A stretch of DNA of 17,758 bases from Acanthaster planci (Eukaryota > Echinodermata > Asteroidea > Valvatida > Acanthasteridae), in contig NW_019091737.1 in assembly GCF_001949145.1 (NCBI RefSeq), positions 74,108-91,865 of the forward strand. The letters are read 5' to 3'. Of this stretch, positions 1-8,385 are shown one piece after another. The notes under the pieces were generated by a model that worked only from the letters and a program-made list of their open reading frames with translations, did no database searches and was not told the DNA's origin. Position numbers and translations under genes: made by a program. Within the stretch, counting starts at the first letter, position 1; the number at the start of each line of letters is the position of its first letter.

Positions 1-76
1 TGACGCACGACGCACTACGGACGATGCACGATGGACGACGCACGACGGGCGACGCACGACGGGCGACGCACGACGG
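1..76. repeat. 14-bp minisatellite, GC-rich
   Basis: Tandem copies of GACGCACGACGGGC are exact at 37-50 and 51-64 and partial at 65-76. A diverged copy (GATGCACGATGGAC) sits at 23-36, and looser copies reach base 1. The array therefore runs off the left edge of the window. It is far more GC-rich than the DNA that follows. No coding role is visible. Confidence 0.85.
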
Positions 77-104
77 AAGATATGGAATTCCATAAGGCCA
101 AGAG

Positions 105-220
105 AGGGCAACAGTGTGAAGAAAGGAGAATGGGGAAAGAAGAGAGAGGAGGAGGAAAGGAGGAGACAAGATAAAGAAAGACGAGGGAAGAAAGGGAAGA
201 TACAAGAAGACGAAATGATG

Positions 221-264
<44 letters not shown>

Positions 265-275
265 ATGGAGCTTTA
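105..275. repeat. Purine-rich tract with (AG)18 microsatellite
   Basis: The plus strand is almost entirely A and G from about 105 to 275, with an uninterrupted (AG)18 run at 225-260. The 60-residue Lys/Arg/Glu-rich reading frame across it is what translated purine repeats look like, so I do not call it a gene. Homopurine mirror-repeat tracts like this can form triplex DNA. Confidence 0.85.
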
Positions 276-1299
276 CAGAAGCAGCTGATGCAACATAACC
301 AGATGATTTTGATTTTGTTAAAGAACCAACATTCCTGTATGCAGTAAAACCATCAAATGCATTTTTCAGTGTATTTACAGTTTATTTGATTCATACTTTC
401 TTTTTGCAGGTCTTTCAAAATTACACTTTCCAGTTATAGTTCATGATAATCTACAGTTTTCCAGTTCAGAGTTAAATGGTATAAGCCTACCCTTGCCCTT
501 CTTTTCTAGTTCTCATATATTTAAACATGTAAATAGAAGGCTTTATGCAGATTGATTTTATTGGCTGATTTTTAAGTTGAGTAAGTAAAGGACATTTTAC
601 AAACACAAATTTAAAACTCAGGGCATTCTCGAAATTTATTAAAATCAGCTGTTCCTCTCTGCATTTTTTTTTACTTAAAGTCAAAATTGAAAAGTTGAGA
701 AATGATGCCCTACGAATGGAGCAAAACACGAACAAGGTACATGTATACATAGAAGAGGAAAAATCAAATTTGCCTTTTAAATTATTAGTTAAAAAGAATA
801 CCTGATTTAAAAATGTAAGGTGGAGAACCAAATTTATTTTAATGTACTTATTTAGCAAAAATTAACTACAGGGCTACAAGCCTGAGGTGAAAAACAGGTA
901 CAATTTGTAATGCATTAATTTCGAAAGCTGACAGTACATGAACATTCGAAAAGAAGACTTGGGTGAAGAAATCAAATTTAGTTTCTAATTTACATTTTCT
1001 AGAAAGGCTAATTAATAAAAGAAAACTGAAATATAATTTACTTTTTATTCATTGAAACAAAAGATCCTTTGAAAGAAAGCTGGAGAAAGTTTTTGGTGTA
1101 GTGAGAGAGAAATTAACAGGCAACTTATACATTTTGGATTTTCCTCAGCAATGAAACCCCAACAAGGCTACATGTACGTTTCAGGATCATTCACCTTGGA
1201 ACAGATCAGCATAAATCTTAAGTCATGCTGAAAACACACGAATCTTCATTGTTCGTTTCTAAATGCATTTGAAAACAACTTCTCAAATTGCCAAGGAGT
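276..1299. other. No recognisable gene
   Basis: AT-rich sequence with short, stop-broken frames on both strands. The 123-codon minus-strand frame at 487-858 has low-complexity, hydrophobic/Lys-rich composition and no motif I recognise. If the DDE transposon on the minus strand has a 3' terminal inverted repeat, it should lie somewhere in 1150-1316, but I could not find a matching partner near 2760-2900. Confidence 0.6.
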
Positions 1300-1316
1300 T
1301 CATATTTTCCTTAAAC

Positions 1317-1617
1317 CTATCCCTGAAAGTATTCCTGTAAGCTTGATGGGTCTTGCCAAAGAAACTTGCCATAAAGGCAAGTATGAGCATTTGTGAGTAG
1401 CCCTGCAACAACAGCATACATTTTGCCACATGCTGATAGACAGACCGTTTTGGCTCTTTTTGAAGTCCTCAAACTTGAGGAAGTTGATAACATCTCCAAA
1501 GAACCACTCGATTATTTGGTGGGATGCCACAATCTTTTCACATTTTCCATATTTAAAAAAATGAGGCGCTAGTGTGACTGACCTGTCCCAAATTACAACT
1601 GGAACACCAGCGACCAA
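1317..1617 (-). pseudogene. DDE_Tnp_4 (HARBI1-like) transposase, C-terminal relic
   Basis: Seen: read on the minus strand, one frame gives a segment with IEWFFGDVINFLKFEDFKK. A second frame continues with ACGKMYAVVAGLLTNAHTCL, then SSLQEYF and a stop at 1317. The two frames join if one extra base is allowed near 1441-1445. Known: the order E-W-L/F-F-G, then F-K-F-x-D-F-K-K, then G-K-M-Y-x-V and N-A-x-T-C-L-Y-G, then a P-x-x-L-x-x-Y-F end is the C-terminal block of a widespread animal transposase family with a DDE_Tnp_4 nuclease domain. The glutamate of E-W is probably the last acidic catalytic residue; that is inferred. The frameshift makes this a dead copy. It pairs with the N-terminal exon at 2514-2750 on the same strand. 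The superfamily (Harbinger, ISL2EU or another) is undecided. Confidence 0.55.
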
Positions 1618-2039
1618 CTCAGTAGGGCCAAGTCATGCTAATAATTACTAATTGCCAAAGTATTAATCGCAAATGAAATAGCTTGGCAAGATTTCCATAT
1701 ACGAAGTTCACTTGATGATTTGTCAGCCCCGGAAAGCAATTTAAAAAATCAATTTTAACAGTGAAAAAATACAGGCATGGCAGGCATTTCTATAGAGGAC
1801 ACTTAGAATTTCTCAGACAGGTGCCATAACGTTTGTACCATAACCCATAACGTTTCGGATGAACTTCGTATTTGGAACTCTTTCCGTTTTCCTTCCCCCA
1901 GTGCCCTTCGACAATTGTACAAATTCAGTCAAGCGCTATTTGCCAAAACTTGGAAGTTGGATAGGCCTAACTTAGCTAGCTTCTTATTAACCCCCTTCAT
2001 TGTACCGACCCCGTGTTTAACTGATCAAGGTCTAGGCCT

Positions 2040-2056
2040 CCGTCTATGATAGACGG
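2040..2056. repeat. Perfect hairpin CCGTCTA-tga-TAGACGG
   Basis: The arms are 7 bp with a 3-base loop, seen directly. It is one of four short inverted repeats between 2040 and 2794. No transcript or terminator role can be assigned. Confidence 0.75.
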
Positions 2057-2193
2057 CCATTTGTAATCATACCTCCAACCCCAAAGGCCCTTGTAATGGC
2101 ATTTTGATTGATTTTAGGGTGTCCCCAGGTGCCTACCAATGCCTACAAAAAAAAAAATGTGACACCCCCAAACAACATGAAACTATCCATACG

Positions 2194-2207
2194 GCTGTCT
2201 AGACAGC
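2194..2207. repeat. 14-bp palindrome GCTGTCTAGACAGC
   Basis: A perfect self-complementary 14-mer with no loop, seen directly. It could be a binding site for a dimeric protein or a remnant of a transposon's internal repeats. Neither can be shown from the sequence. Confidence 0.75.
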
Positions 2208-2476
2208 TCAGAGACACATCAGAGAGACCGGCAATTGATATAGGCCCTGGCTGGCTCAGGCAGCCTTTGTGTAAATAAAACAATAAGGCCACGTGGCAGA
2301 GAGATTAGTACATATTCCTATGGGACTTCGCAAGAGGCTGCCTCTGGTGAAACTTGTACCAGCGAAGGGGAAGTCCCTACCTCAAAGGTTATTCAGCATG
2401 GGCAGAGGTAGGATGTAATATAAGGTCTTCGCATTTGGCCGTGAACATTTTTTAATTAAGAAATTACGAAAATGAC

Positions 2477-2491
2477 CGTCAGTAGCTGACG
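2477..2491. repeat. Hairpin CGTCAG-tag-CTGACG
   Basis: A 6-bp stem with a 3-base loop, directly abutting the first copy of the 11-mer GAGGGCGCTCG at 2492-2502. Confidence 0.65.
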
Positions 2492-2513
2492 GAGGGCGCT
2501 CGACGCAGGGTTT

Positions 2514-2750
2514 TCATCTTATGCTAGTCAGCTTATGAAAGTAAGCTCGAGCTAGGTGGAAAAACCTGAAATAGGCGTTGCATTTATCGTCATTAAAAGT
2601 TTCAAGATCAAATTGTTCATAATCAGAATACCGAAATTCTGGATTGGATGGTTTATTGGCGTCATACAAAATCATAAATTTCTCATCATCTATCAAGTCA
2701 GCATAGTATCCATTCAGTATTACTTCCCGCATTCGATGCAAATTCGCCAT
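2514..2750 (-). pseudogene. DDE_Tnp_4 (HARBI1-like) transposase, N-terminal part
   Basis: Seen: a minus-strand frame starting at ATG 2750 reads MANLHRMREVILNGYYADLI, then D-D-E-K-F-M-I-L-Y-D-A-N-K, a Y-E-Q-F-D-L-E segment, and C-N-A-Y-F-R-F, then a stop at 2514. Known: the order L-Y-D-x-N-K, then x-F-D-L-x, then C-x-A-x-F-R-F is the usual N-terminal region of the same DDE_Tnp_4 transposase family found at 1317-1617. Family resemblance stops after Y-F-R-F (about 2545); the remaining residues look like run-through. A splice donor or a deletion breakpoint may lie there, but no good GT donor is visible. The segment is flanked by identical 11-mers at 2492-2502 and 2814-2824. It supplies the start of the protein and no catalytic residues. 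Confidence 0.6.
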
Positions 2751-2775
2751 TTTATTTGTTTACATCGACGTGACG

Positions 2776-2794
2776 TGACGGAGGAGATCCGTCA
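2776..2794. repeat. Hairpin TGACGGA-ggaga-TCCGTCA
   Basis: A perfect 7-bp stem with a 5-base loop, just upstream (minus-strand sense) of the transposase start at 2750. It may be part of a sub-terminal repeat of the transposon; that is inference. Confidence 0.65.
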
Positions 2795-2844
2795 TTGGAC
2801 TTAGGCTACGTAAGAGGGCGCTCGCTCAAGCTAAAGTGGATATT

Positions 2845-2859
2845 TCAGCAGGTGGCGCG
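2845..2859 (+). promoter_or_regulatory. CTCF-like site
   Basis: TCAGCAGGTGGCGCG matches the published CTCF core CCASYAGRKGGCRSY at 13 of 15 positions, counted by hand. CTCF is conserved in bilaterians. Occupancy is untested, and this may be chance or a repeat-borne site. Confidence 0.3.
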
Positions 2860-3041
2860 AGTTGTCTACTGTACTGATCGATGCGCACCAGTAGTCAACG
2901 TGAACGAGGACCGCGTTCAAAAAATCTAATATTATTCTTGCGCGGACCGATCAACTTTCTTGCCTGAACTATGCATTCTGGTCTGGAAAGTCGATTCCGT
3001 CCTATCATTGATGAAGAAAAACACATTCCATGGTCCTATGA

Positions 3042-3715
3042 AGTCGGAAGTCAAAACCGCAGCAGAATGTGCCGTGGTTCAACACTAAGATCAGAAGATT
3101 GATTAGAGTTAGAAATAGAATTCACAAAAAAAATAAAAAAAATGCTACATTGGAGTCATGGGAGAGATTTAGGGCGGCTAGAAAGCTCGTCAAACGGGAA
3201 CTTAGATATGCACACCAGAAGTATGTTAACAAGGTGGTAGACAACTTGACGGAGGACCCCAGAGGGTTTTAGAAATACATTAAAAGCAAGAGGTCAGAGA
3301 ATCAAGGTATACCCACTGTGAGAAGTGATGGAGGCAATCACGTTACTGTTAAAGAGAAAGTTTGTGCTTTGGCGAAGCAATTCAAGTCAGTTTTCACTAC
3401 AGAACATGTAGATAAGATTCCTTTTTATTTATCTGACATACCCGTTGCGGAGGATATCACCGTTCCAATGGAGGGGCTGTTGAAATTGCTCAAAGAAATC
3501 AACGTTTACTAAAGCCAGTGACCCGGGTGATATTTGCCCAAAGGCTTTGAAAGAAGCTGCTGAGGAGGTGGCGCCAGTCTTGTCTCAAATATTTCAGCAA
3601 TCTCTCGATACTGGCGAACTGCCAGAAGACTGGTTGTTAGCAAATGTTTTTACCCTGTACAAGAAAGGCGATAAGGCTACTCCTTCAAATTATAGACCAG
3701 TTTCTTTAAATTAAC
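3042..3715 (+). pseudogene. Non-LTR RT ORF, N-terminal half (pre-RT and fingers)
   Basis: Seen: an open frame begins after a stop at 3039 and runs through V-P-W-F-N-T-K-I-R and a basic helix-like stretch to a stop TAG at 3270 (after R-G-F, in a position usually held by Trp). It resumes with the K-Y-I-K-S-K-R segment up to about 3512. A frameshift there leads into ASDPGDICPKALKEAAEEVA, then LPEDWLLANVFTLYKKGDKA and SNYRPVSL, ending at a stop near 3713. Known: G-P-D-x-I-x-P-x-x-L-K, then L-P-x-D-W-x-x-A, then K-K-G-D and N-Y-R-P-V-S-L are RT motifs 0-2 of jockey/CR1-like elements. The ORF is inactive because of at least one stop and two frameshifts. No in-frame ATG start survives. Confidence 0.85.
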
Positions 3716-4454
3716 CTCAATATCATGCAAGATTCTTGAACATATAATTCATTTGCATATTAGTAGACACCTGGAAGGGCATGATATCTTGAATACTAAA
3801 CAGCAGGGTTTCAGGAAGCATCACTCTTGTGTCACCCAACTAGTTTTGACAACTAACGACTTGGCTGAGGCAGTAAATGCTGGTAAACAAGTGGACATAC
3901 CCATATTTGACTTCTCCAAAGCGTTTGATACTGTCTCCCATGAGCGTCTGAAAGCTAAGCTTCATACGTATGGAATACGTGGAAAGCTACTGAAGTGCAT
4001 TTCCAACTTTCTTCAGATGCGTAAACAAAGAACGGTGTTCAATGGATCTAGTTCTGATTGGGATTCTGTGGACTCCGGTGGGCCTCAAGGCACAGTCCTC
4101 GGCCCTCTTTTACTTTTGCTTTACATCAACGATATCACAGACAATCTTCAGTCAGAAATTCGTCTTTTTGCTGACGATAGCATTTTATATAGAAATAGCC
4201 ACAATCGGGCTGACTGCCTCACATTTCAGGAAGATAATGATAAACTACATGAATGGGCCTCTGCATGGCAAAGGCAATTTACCACAAAGAAATTCTACAT
4301 CACGCACATGGTAAACAAAAGGAAGAAGATTTGCAATAGTTATAAACTAGATAATCATTCTCTGGCAACGGTGGATCATCACCAGTATCTGGGAGTCTTC
4401 CTCTCCCACAAATATAAACGGGATATATGGTCCAGAAGGCTTACCAGGTCCTAG
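3715..4454 (+). pseudogene. Non-LTR RT ORF, catalytic palm and thumb
   Basis: Seen: this frame starts with T-S-I-S-C-K-I-L-E-H-I-I, straight after the previous stop, and stays open for about 240 residues. It holds the motif A block with FDFSKAFDTVSH, the motif B block SGGPQGTVLGPLLLLLYIND (usual form G-V-P-Q-G-S-V-L-G-P), and the catalytic FADDSILY box. A Trp-rich W-A-S-A-W-Q segment and Y-L-G-V follow, and it ends at TAG 4452-4454. The catalytic aspartates are all present, so this piece is the best-preserved part of the element. Known: RT copies the element's RNA at a nicked target site. The isolated fragment has no start and no endonuclease, so it cannot act alone. Confidence 0.9.
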
Positions 4455-4612
4455 GTATGTTGCATAAAAACTTAGAGCAGTGCTCGAAAATGGCAAAAAC
4501 AACTGCTCATTGCACTTGTTCGTCCACACCTGGAGTACGCTTCAGTAGTATGTGATCCCTTCGAGGCTAAATAGCTGGAGATGGTACAACGACGTGCGGC
4601 ACGCTTTATTAA
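4455..4612 (+). pseudogene. Non-LTR RT ORF, C-terminal segment up to the insertion
   Basis: After a frame change the element continues as LIALVRPHLEYASVVCDPFE, meets a TAG near 4571, and then reads LEMVQRRAARFIN up to the TTAA at 4609-4612. The A-L-V-R-P-H-L-E-Y-A-S-V-V-x-D-P block followed by Q-R-R-A-A-R-F is the conserved post-RT region of jockey/CR1-like ORF2 proteins. Coding similarity stops abruptly at the TTAA and resumes on the far side of the insertion. Confidence 0.85.
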
Positions 4613-5152
4613 TGTAGTATGCGCGGGGTTGCACTGCTGGGTGCTCAGCTAGACATGCACGTAGTTAACATGTCAGACTTGATAACCGGGTCCGGTCTCA
4701 CTTGTGACGAATAGAAACACCAGAGTAATATTCCAGAGAAGCAGGCGTCCAGTAGCTTCAGATGTGCTGAATTATTGTAAGTCATATTTGATTGGAATCA
4801 GATTGATAATCGTTCCTCCAGTCGCAGGGGAGGAGGCAAACAATCTGCACCAGCCAGCGTGGCCTGCCACTTACGAAGACTCACCACCTTCTTCCTCCCC
4901 TTCCAAAGCCAACTACTTTTTCTTTTCAACTCGTCTCTACCAGCCAAAAATCTAAGTCGTTGCAGACATATCCCTCCGCTGCGTGGATACAGTTCTATTT
5001 TTAGATTAATTTGCATATGCGGCTGGCTACCTTTTGGCAATTGACTTTAACCTAAATAACGGTAAGTAGACGAGCGCCCTCTAGAGGTCCAATTTGTGAA
5101 TAATCAAGCAAAATCATAATGAATGTATATGTTAATCATTTCCTCACATTAA
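4613..5152. mobile_element. 540-bp TTAA-flanked insertion (MITE or piggyBac-type) inside the RT gene
   Basis: Seen: the RT frame reads A-R-F-I-N up to TTAA 4609-4612, and resumes at TTAA 5149-5152 as I-N-N-N-F-S-R-E-A-S-V-T-D-M. Removing the insert with one TTAA copy gives a continuous in-frame junction. Five bases (ATTAA) match on both sides. The insert starts TGTAG and ends CACA, so the terminal inverted repeat is only about 3 bp (7 bp counting TTAA). It has no transposase, and its largest frames (about 80 codons) look random. It contains a CTCF-like / 11-mer site at 5072-5087. Known: TTAA duplication is typical of piggyBac and some MITE families. The family is not identified. Confidence 0.65.
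5073..5087 (-). promoter_or_regulatory. CTCF-like site
   Basis: Read on the minus strand, CCTCTAGAGGGCGCT matches the CTCF core CCASYAGRKGGCRSY at 14 of 15 positions (hand count). It lies inside the TTAA insertion and overlaps a copy of the 11-mer GAGGGCGCTCG. Binding is not demonstrated. Confidence 0.35.
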
Positions 5153-5519
5153 CAACAACTTTAGTAGAGAGGCTAGTGTGACCGACATGATCACAAACCT
5201 TGGGCGGGATACCCTAAAGCAGCGTGGAGAAGCTGCTAGATTGATCTTGATGAAACAAATGCATATGGGTACATCTGCTATTCCGAAAGTCTCTTATCAA
5301 ACATGCTTCCACAAGACCACGTAGAATAGTCACTGGAAATAGTTCTCAACTTGATTTGCCACACAGCAGAACTGAAGCGCATAGGAATTCCTTTGTATAC
5401 CTAGAACTTGTAGAGATTAGAACAGGCTTCCTGATGCAATAGTCTCAACAATGTCACTCAGCTCTTTTGAAGATCAGGTTCTTGAGTTTATCAGATCCAG
5501 GGATAGGAACTTAAATTAA
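5148..5519 (+). pseudogene. Non-LTR RT ORF, extreme C-terminus
   Basis: Downstream of the insertion the ORF continues as ASVTDMITNLGRDTLKQRGE and A-A-R-L-I-L-M-K-Q-M. It shifts frame, gives a LDLPHSRTEAHRNSF block, shifts again into R-T-C-R-D-stop-N-R-L-P-D-A-I-V-S, and ends as SLSSFEDQVLEFI with a final TAA at 5517-5519. Known: V-T-x-M-L/I, L-x-x-R-R, then R-T-x-x-x-x-N-S-F, then W-N-x-L-P-x-x-I-V and S-L-x-x-F is the C-terminus of jockey/CR1-like ORF2. The expected Trp codon has become TAG. This fixes the 3' limit of the coding region. Confidence 0.85.
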
Positions 5520-7234
5520 CTTTGTGTCACTCCGTCCTCTCCCGTGGCTATACATGGATTCAGTGAATCTGTTGCTACGTACTGAAAAAGAAGAAATCAC
5601 ATCTTTGCCAAGATTTGTCTGCTACCCTCATTTACCGATTTTGATAAATTTTACGAAGAGCCCAAGCGGAGACTGAAAAGCAAACAGAAAACGCCAATTT
5701 TTTGCTGGTTTCATGACATAAAAGAGGGGTTTATAAAACTTACTGTAAAGACAGTTGAAAACTATCATATAACGTCAATTTAACCCTACATGGCCCATCC
5801 CCTTTAAGGCAAAGGTGGCAAGTTCAAACGCGAGTATGCCCAGTGCCTCGCCACGTGGACAAAGATTATATTCTATAGAATCTCTCAATAAAGAAGGATG
5901 AGATGTCGACTAATTAATTGAGTCATGGGTCACGTATGTTTCACCGCCATTCGACGTGTGGAAATTAACGACTTGGACGGTTACTTGACCGGACCCTCGT
6001 GAACCATACGGAAATGTCCGTAGCAACTTGCCAATCCTCTGTTGCCTTCTCGTTATGAAGACTTTGTTTGCACAAAGTTAACAAACGCTCACATTGGAAC
6101 TCTTTGTATGTGCTCTAGAAGGCTTAAACCAAATAAAACACTACAGAATCATGAAAATATATGAAATTTAGCCTCAAAGTGGTTGCTAAGATGATAAACT
6201 ATTTCTATCACTTGGTCTTTTTTCCACTAAATTTCTCAATTTTATAGTTTTTCACAGAACAGTGAGACACTGTATACGACTGGCCAGAATCTCAACTACA
6301 CAATACAATCCGTTCTATGTAGCTGGATTATTTTGTTCGACTTCCATGAGTTATATTTGATACTTCTTTGCAGGGCGATCTATACGTGTTTTACACGCAC
6401 AAATCCGATCCAGCCACGTACCATGCACAGTACATGTGCACTGCGGCTTGTTACCGTGGCGTACATGTGCACGAACAGGTACATGGAAATTCTCGACCGT
6501 TGCAGCTGGTGTACATGTTCATGTGGTTTATGCGTGTATAGTACATGTAAAAGTGGGGATATATACCTTCAATTTCAACATTTTCCTTGCAATTTTATGA
6601 CAGATAGACCTCGGTTTAAAAATAAACTTCATGTTTAAGTTGAGTTCGTCTTTTGTTCCCGTATCACTGAATTCGTACTCTCACAAGATCATGCGGGATG
6701 AACAGAATCGGTGATGAGTAAGGTCGATGTGCAAACGCATCCAGACGGGAAGAGAAAAAATCTAGTAGAAAACTGTCAGCAAATCTGAAACCGTCACACT
6801 TTCCTCTACCACAGCCTACTTTTGTAGATTTCAGGAAAACTTCAAATGATTTGTTTCGAGCCTTCAAAAATCGCATCAAAACGAAAACAAACTAACCGCT
6901 CACGAAAAGAGCTTTTCACAAAAATCACTAGTTTTTACCACTCTGGTACTATTTCTCAATTTTATTTTCATAAAACACGTTAGGAAAAGGCCTTATCTTA
7001 CCATGAAAATATTTCGGGCAAGAATTTTTATTCCCAAAAATTGAAAATAAGACGTAACTTTCATGAAAAGAAGCAGCTGTTTGCTTGGCACGAATTCCCA
7101 TGGTCCTCATTACGCATCCAAATGGCCCTAAAAACGGGACATGCGCAGTTAATAATTTCCGTCTGAAACATACGTGGGGTGCTTCGTCTAGCTTACACCA
7201 CATGATCTTCAGTTTGCAACAATCTCTGACTTAC
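5520..7234. other. No recognisable gene; TACATGT cluster at 6431-6549
   Basis: AT-rich DNA with only short frames. The start should include the 3' untranslated part of the non-LTR element, but its end is not marked. Between 6431 and 6549 the word TACATGT occurs at 6431, 6462, 6512 and 6542, with the variant TACATGG at 6480; the first two are followed by GCAC. The frame at 6333-6638 is Cys/Thr-rich because of these repeated words and is not a credible gene. Nothing else stands out. Confidence 0.55.
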
Positions 7235-7461
7235 TTAATTTTCCCGAATAATACATCGCCGTATTCGATTTCCGCATGTCGCGGCTTCCCAGGTGTAAAC
7301 CTAGGCCTGAGCGCATAACAGGGATCGAACGCACCAAATAAAACACCAGCTTTTCTAACAAAGTTATAAACCAACACGTAAAAAAATTCAAAATCAGGTG
7401 GTCTACTATCCCAAATGTAAATGCAGCGTTGCGGCCTGTCAACTTTCAATAGCCCATCCAT
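7235..7461 (-). CDS. Candidate first coding exon, unknown protein
   Basis: Seen: from ATG 7461 on the minus strand a 75-codon frame runs to GTAAGT (plus 7229-7234), a consensus splice donor. The frame would otherwise stop inside that donor. The peptide begins MDGLLKVDRPQRCIYIWDSR, continues with aromatic-rich F-E-F-F-Y-V-L-V-Y, and ends near D-V-L-F-G-K-I. Its composition is mixed and protein-like, unlike the low-complexity frames nearby. A TATATA box lies at 7491-7496, about 35 bp upstream of the ATG, which would leave a very short leader. I do not recognise a family. No partner exon is identified on the minus strand below 7200. Alternatives: a TE fragment or chance. Confidence 0.3.
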
Positions 7462-7490
7462 TGTGGATCAACAAGTGGGGGATGTAGGAC

Positions 7491-7496
7491 TATATA
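7491..7496 (-). promoter_or_regulatory. TATA-like box upstream of candidate exon
   Basis: On the minus strand, GGGGTATATAGTCC lies about 35 bp before the ATG at 7461. A start site about 30 bp downstream of the T would fall within a few bases of the ATG. TATA-like words are common in AT-rich DNA, but this one sits in a locally G/C-rich stretch. Confidence 0.25.
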
Positions 7497-7888
7497 CCCC
7501 CACCCCGGGATTTATGCCCATCTGTTGAACAGAGGGGCATCGAAAGTAATTCTTTGGAGTATTTGTAGATAAAGCCTTTGGAAATGAATACTTTGAGAAA
7601 ACAGTCATATCATTGTTGAAAGTGGGGATTAGCAATTGTTTGGAACGGTAACATTGCCCAAGAAAAATATTTTGAGTTGAAAATATTTAGATATAATTCA
7701 TCACAAATTTTAAGTTATTCTAAACAAAAGGTGGCATAAATTTGTTTTCAACTTTTATTTCCTTGCAGTTGGTTTTATTCTCTGGTTTTCTGTTGTGCCA
7801 TTTTTTTTTGAATGAAGAAAATTTTTCGATGTCCGTTTTGGAGTGTATTTTTCACCTTCGTTTCTTCCGAAATATATTTTCTGTACAG

Positions 7889-8049
7889 GGCAACGTATTC
7901 TTCACTATGGCATTACACTTAAGAACCGGAAAACTGTGGTGTTCTATTCAGGCCACAGTACACTGTGTTCTGAGAGTTATTTCATTGCGCGGAAAGATCA
8001 GTTTCCCTCACGGACGTATATAAAAAATCTTGACTTGCAATGCCCTTAA
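7889..8049 (+). other. Exon-like segment with a good acceptor, unknown
   Basis: A pyrimidine-rich stretch ending TTTTCTGTACAG (AG at 7887-7888) is followed by a frame reading GQRILHYGITLKNRKTVVFY and onward to F-P-S-R-T-Y-I-K-N-L-D-L, with TAA at 8047-8049. It could be a terminal exon or a scrap of a TE protein. No family is recognised, and no poly-A signal is obvious directly after it. Confidence 0.2.
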
Positions 8050-8248
8050 TCAGCTTATGAATCCACTAATGGCCATTTCACTGAGCCAAATACAAAGCTT
8101 GTCCGGCAATGCCTGCCTTTGTTCTCTCTGGCGTCAATAGGTATAATGGCAAGCCAGCCAACCTGCGTAGCTCTGTAATGGCCGCTGGTTGGCTTCTATT
8201 TCATACAAACGCGTTGCAAGTCCACAGTTTTTCGCAATTTGCAAAAAA
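8050..8248. other. Unassigned
   Basis: Short stretch with no motif I recognise. It contains an imperfect inverted similarity between the AAGCCAGCC region (about 8150) and the GGTTGGCTT region (about 8190). Confidence 0.4.
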
Positions 8249-8385
8249 GGTATTCTTTTTGTTTTCTTTTTTTTTTTTGCTTTTTCGCAATTTTGCGTAT
8301 TCTTTTGCTTCTGTTTTTGTTTTGTTTCTTTTTTTTCGCATTTTGCGAAACAGTTATTGTTTTTGTTGATTATCTTTTTTGTGGG
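8249..8385. repeat. T-rich repeat block, copy 1
   Basis: The plus strand is dominated by T runs broken by TTTGCG / TCGCA words. It ends in TTATTGTTTTTGTTGATTAT followed by T6, GTGGGGA. The end is closely matched by the block at 9415-9585. Read on the minus strand both give K-K-I-I-N-K-N-N, but neither is a credible gene. The ends of the repeat unit are not defined. Confidence 0.5.

Larger units (their letters stand above)
1618..2513. other. Interior of the DDE transposon relic, no coding left
   Basis: About 900 bp lie between the recognisable C-terminal and N-terminal transposase parts on the minus strand. The catalytic middle should be here, but I see none of it in any frame. The stretch holds a poly-A run near 2148-2157 and small perfect inverted repeats listed separately. 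Either the middle was deleted and replaced by unrelated DNA or it has decayed beyond recognition by eye. Confidence 0.4.
3042..5519 (+). mobile_element. Jockey/CR1-type non-LTR retrotransposon, 5'-truncated and broken
   Basis: Seen: pieces of one long reverse-transcriptase ORF follow each other in the right order from about 3042 to a terminal stop at 5517-5519, needing several frame changes. There are no LTRs. The apurinic endonuclease domain that should precede the RT is absent, so the copy is 5'-truncated, as is usual for elements made by target-primed reverse transcription. A 540-bp TTAA-flanked insertion (4613-5152) splits the C-terminal part. No poly-A or short tandem tail is clear after 5519, so the 3' end of the element is undefined. 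The clade (jockey, CR1, L2, Rex-like) cannot be settled by eye. Confidence 0.85.

Noticed and set aside
116-298. Lys/Arg/Glu-rich 60-codon frame
   Set aside because: Pure translation of purine repeats and (AG)n.
4042-4314. A 90-codon plus-strand frame inside the non-LTR RT
   Set aside because: It overlaps the FSKAFD to FADD catalytic frame in another register and has no motif of its own.
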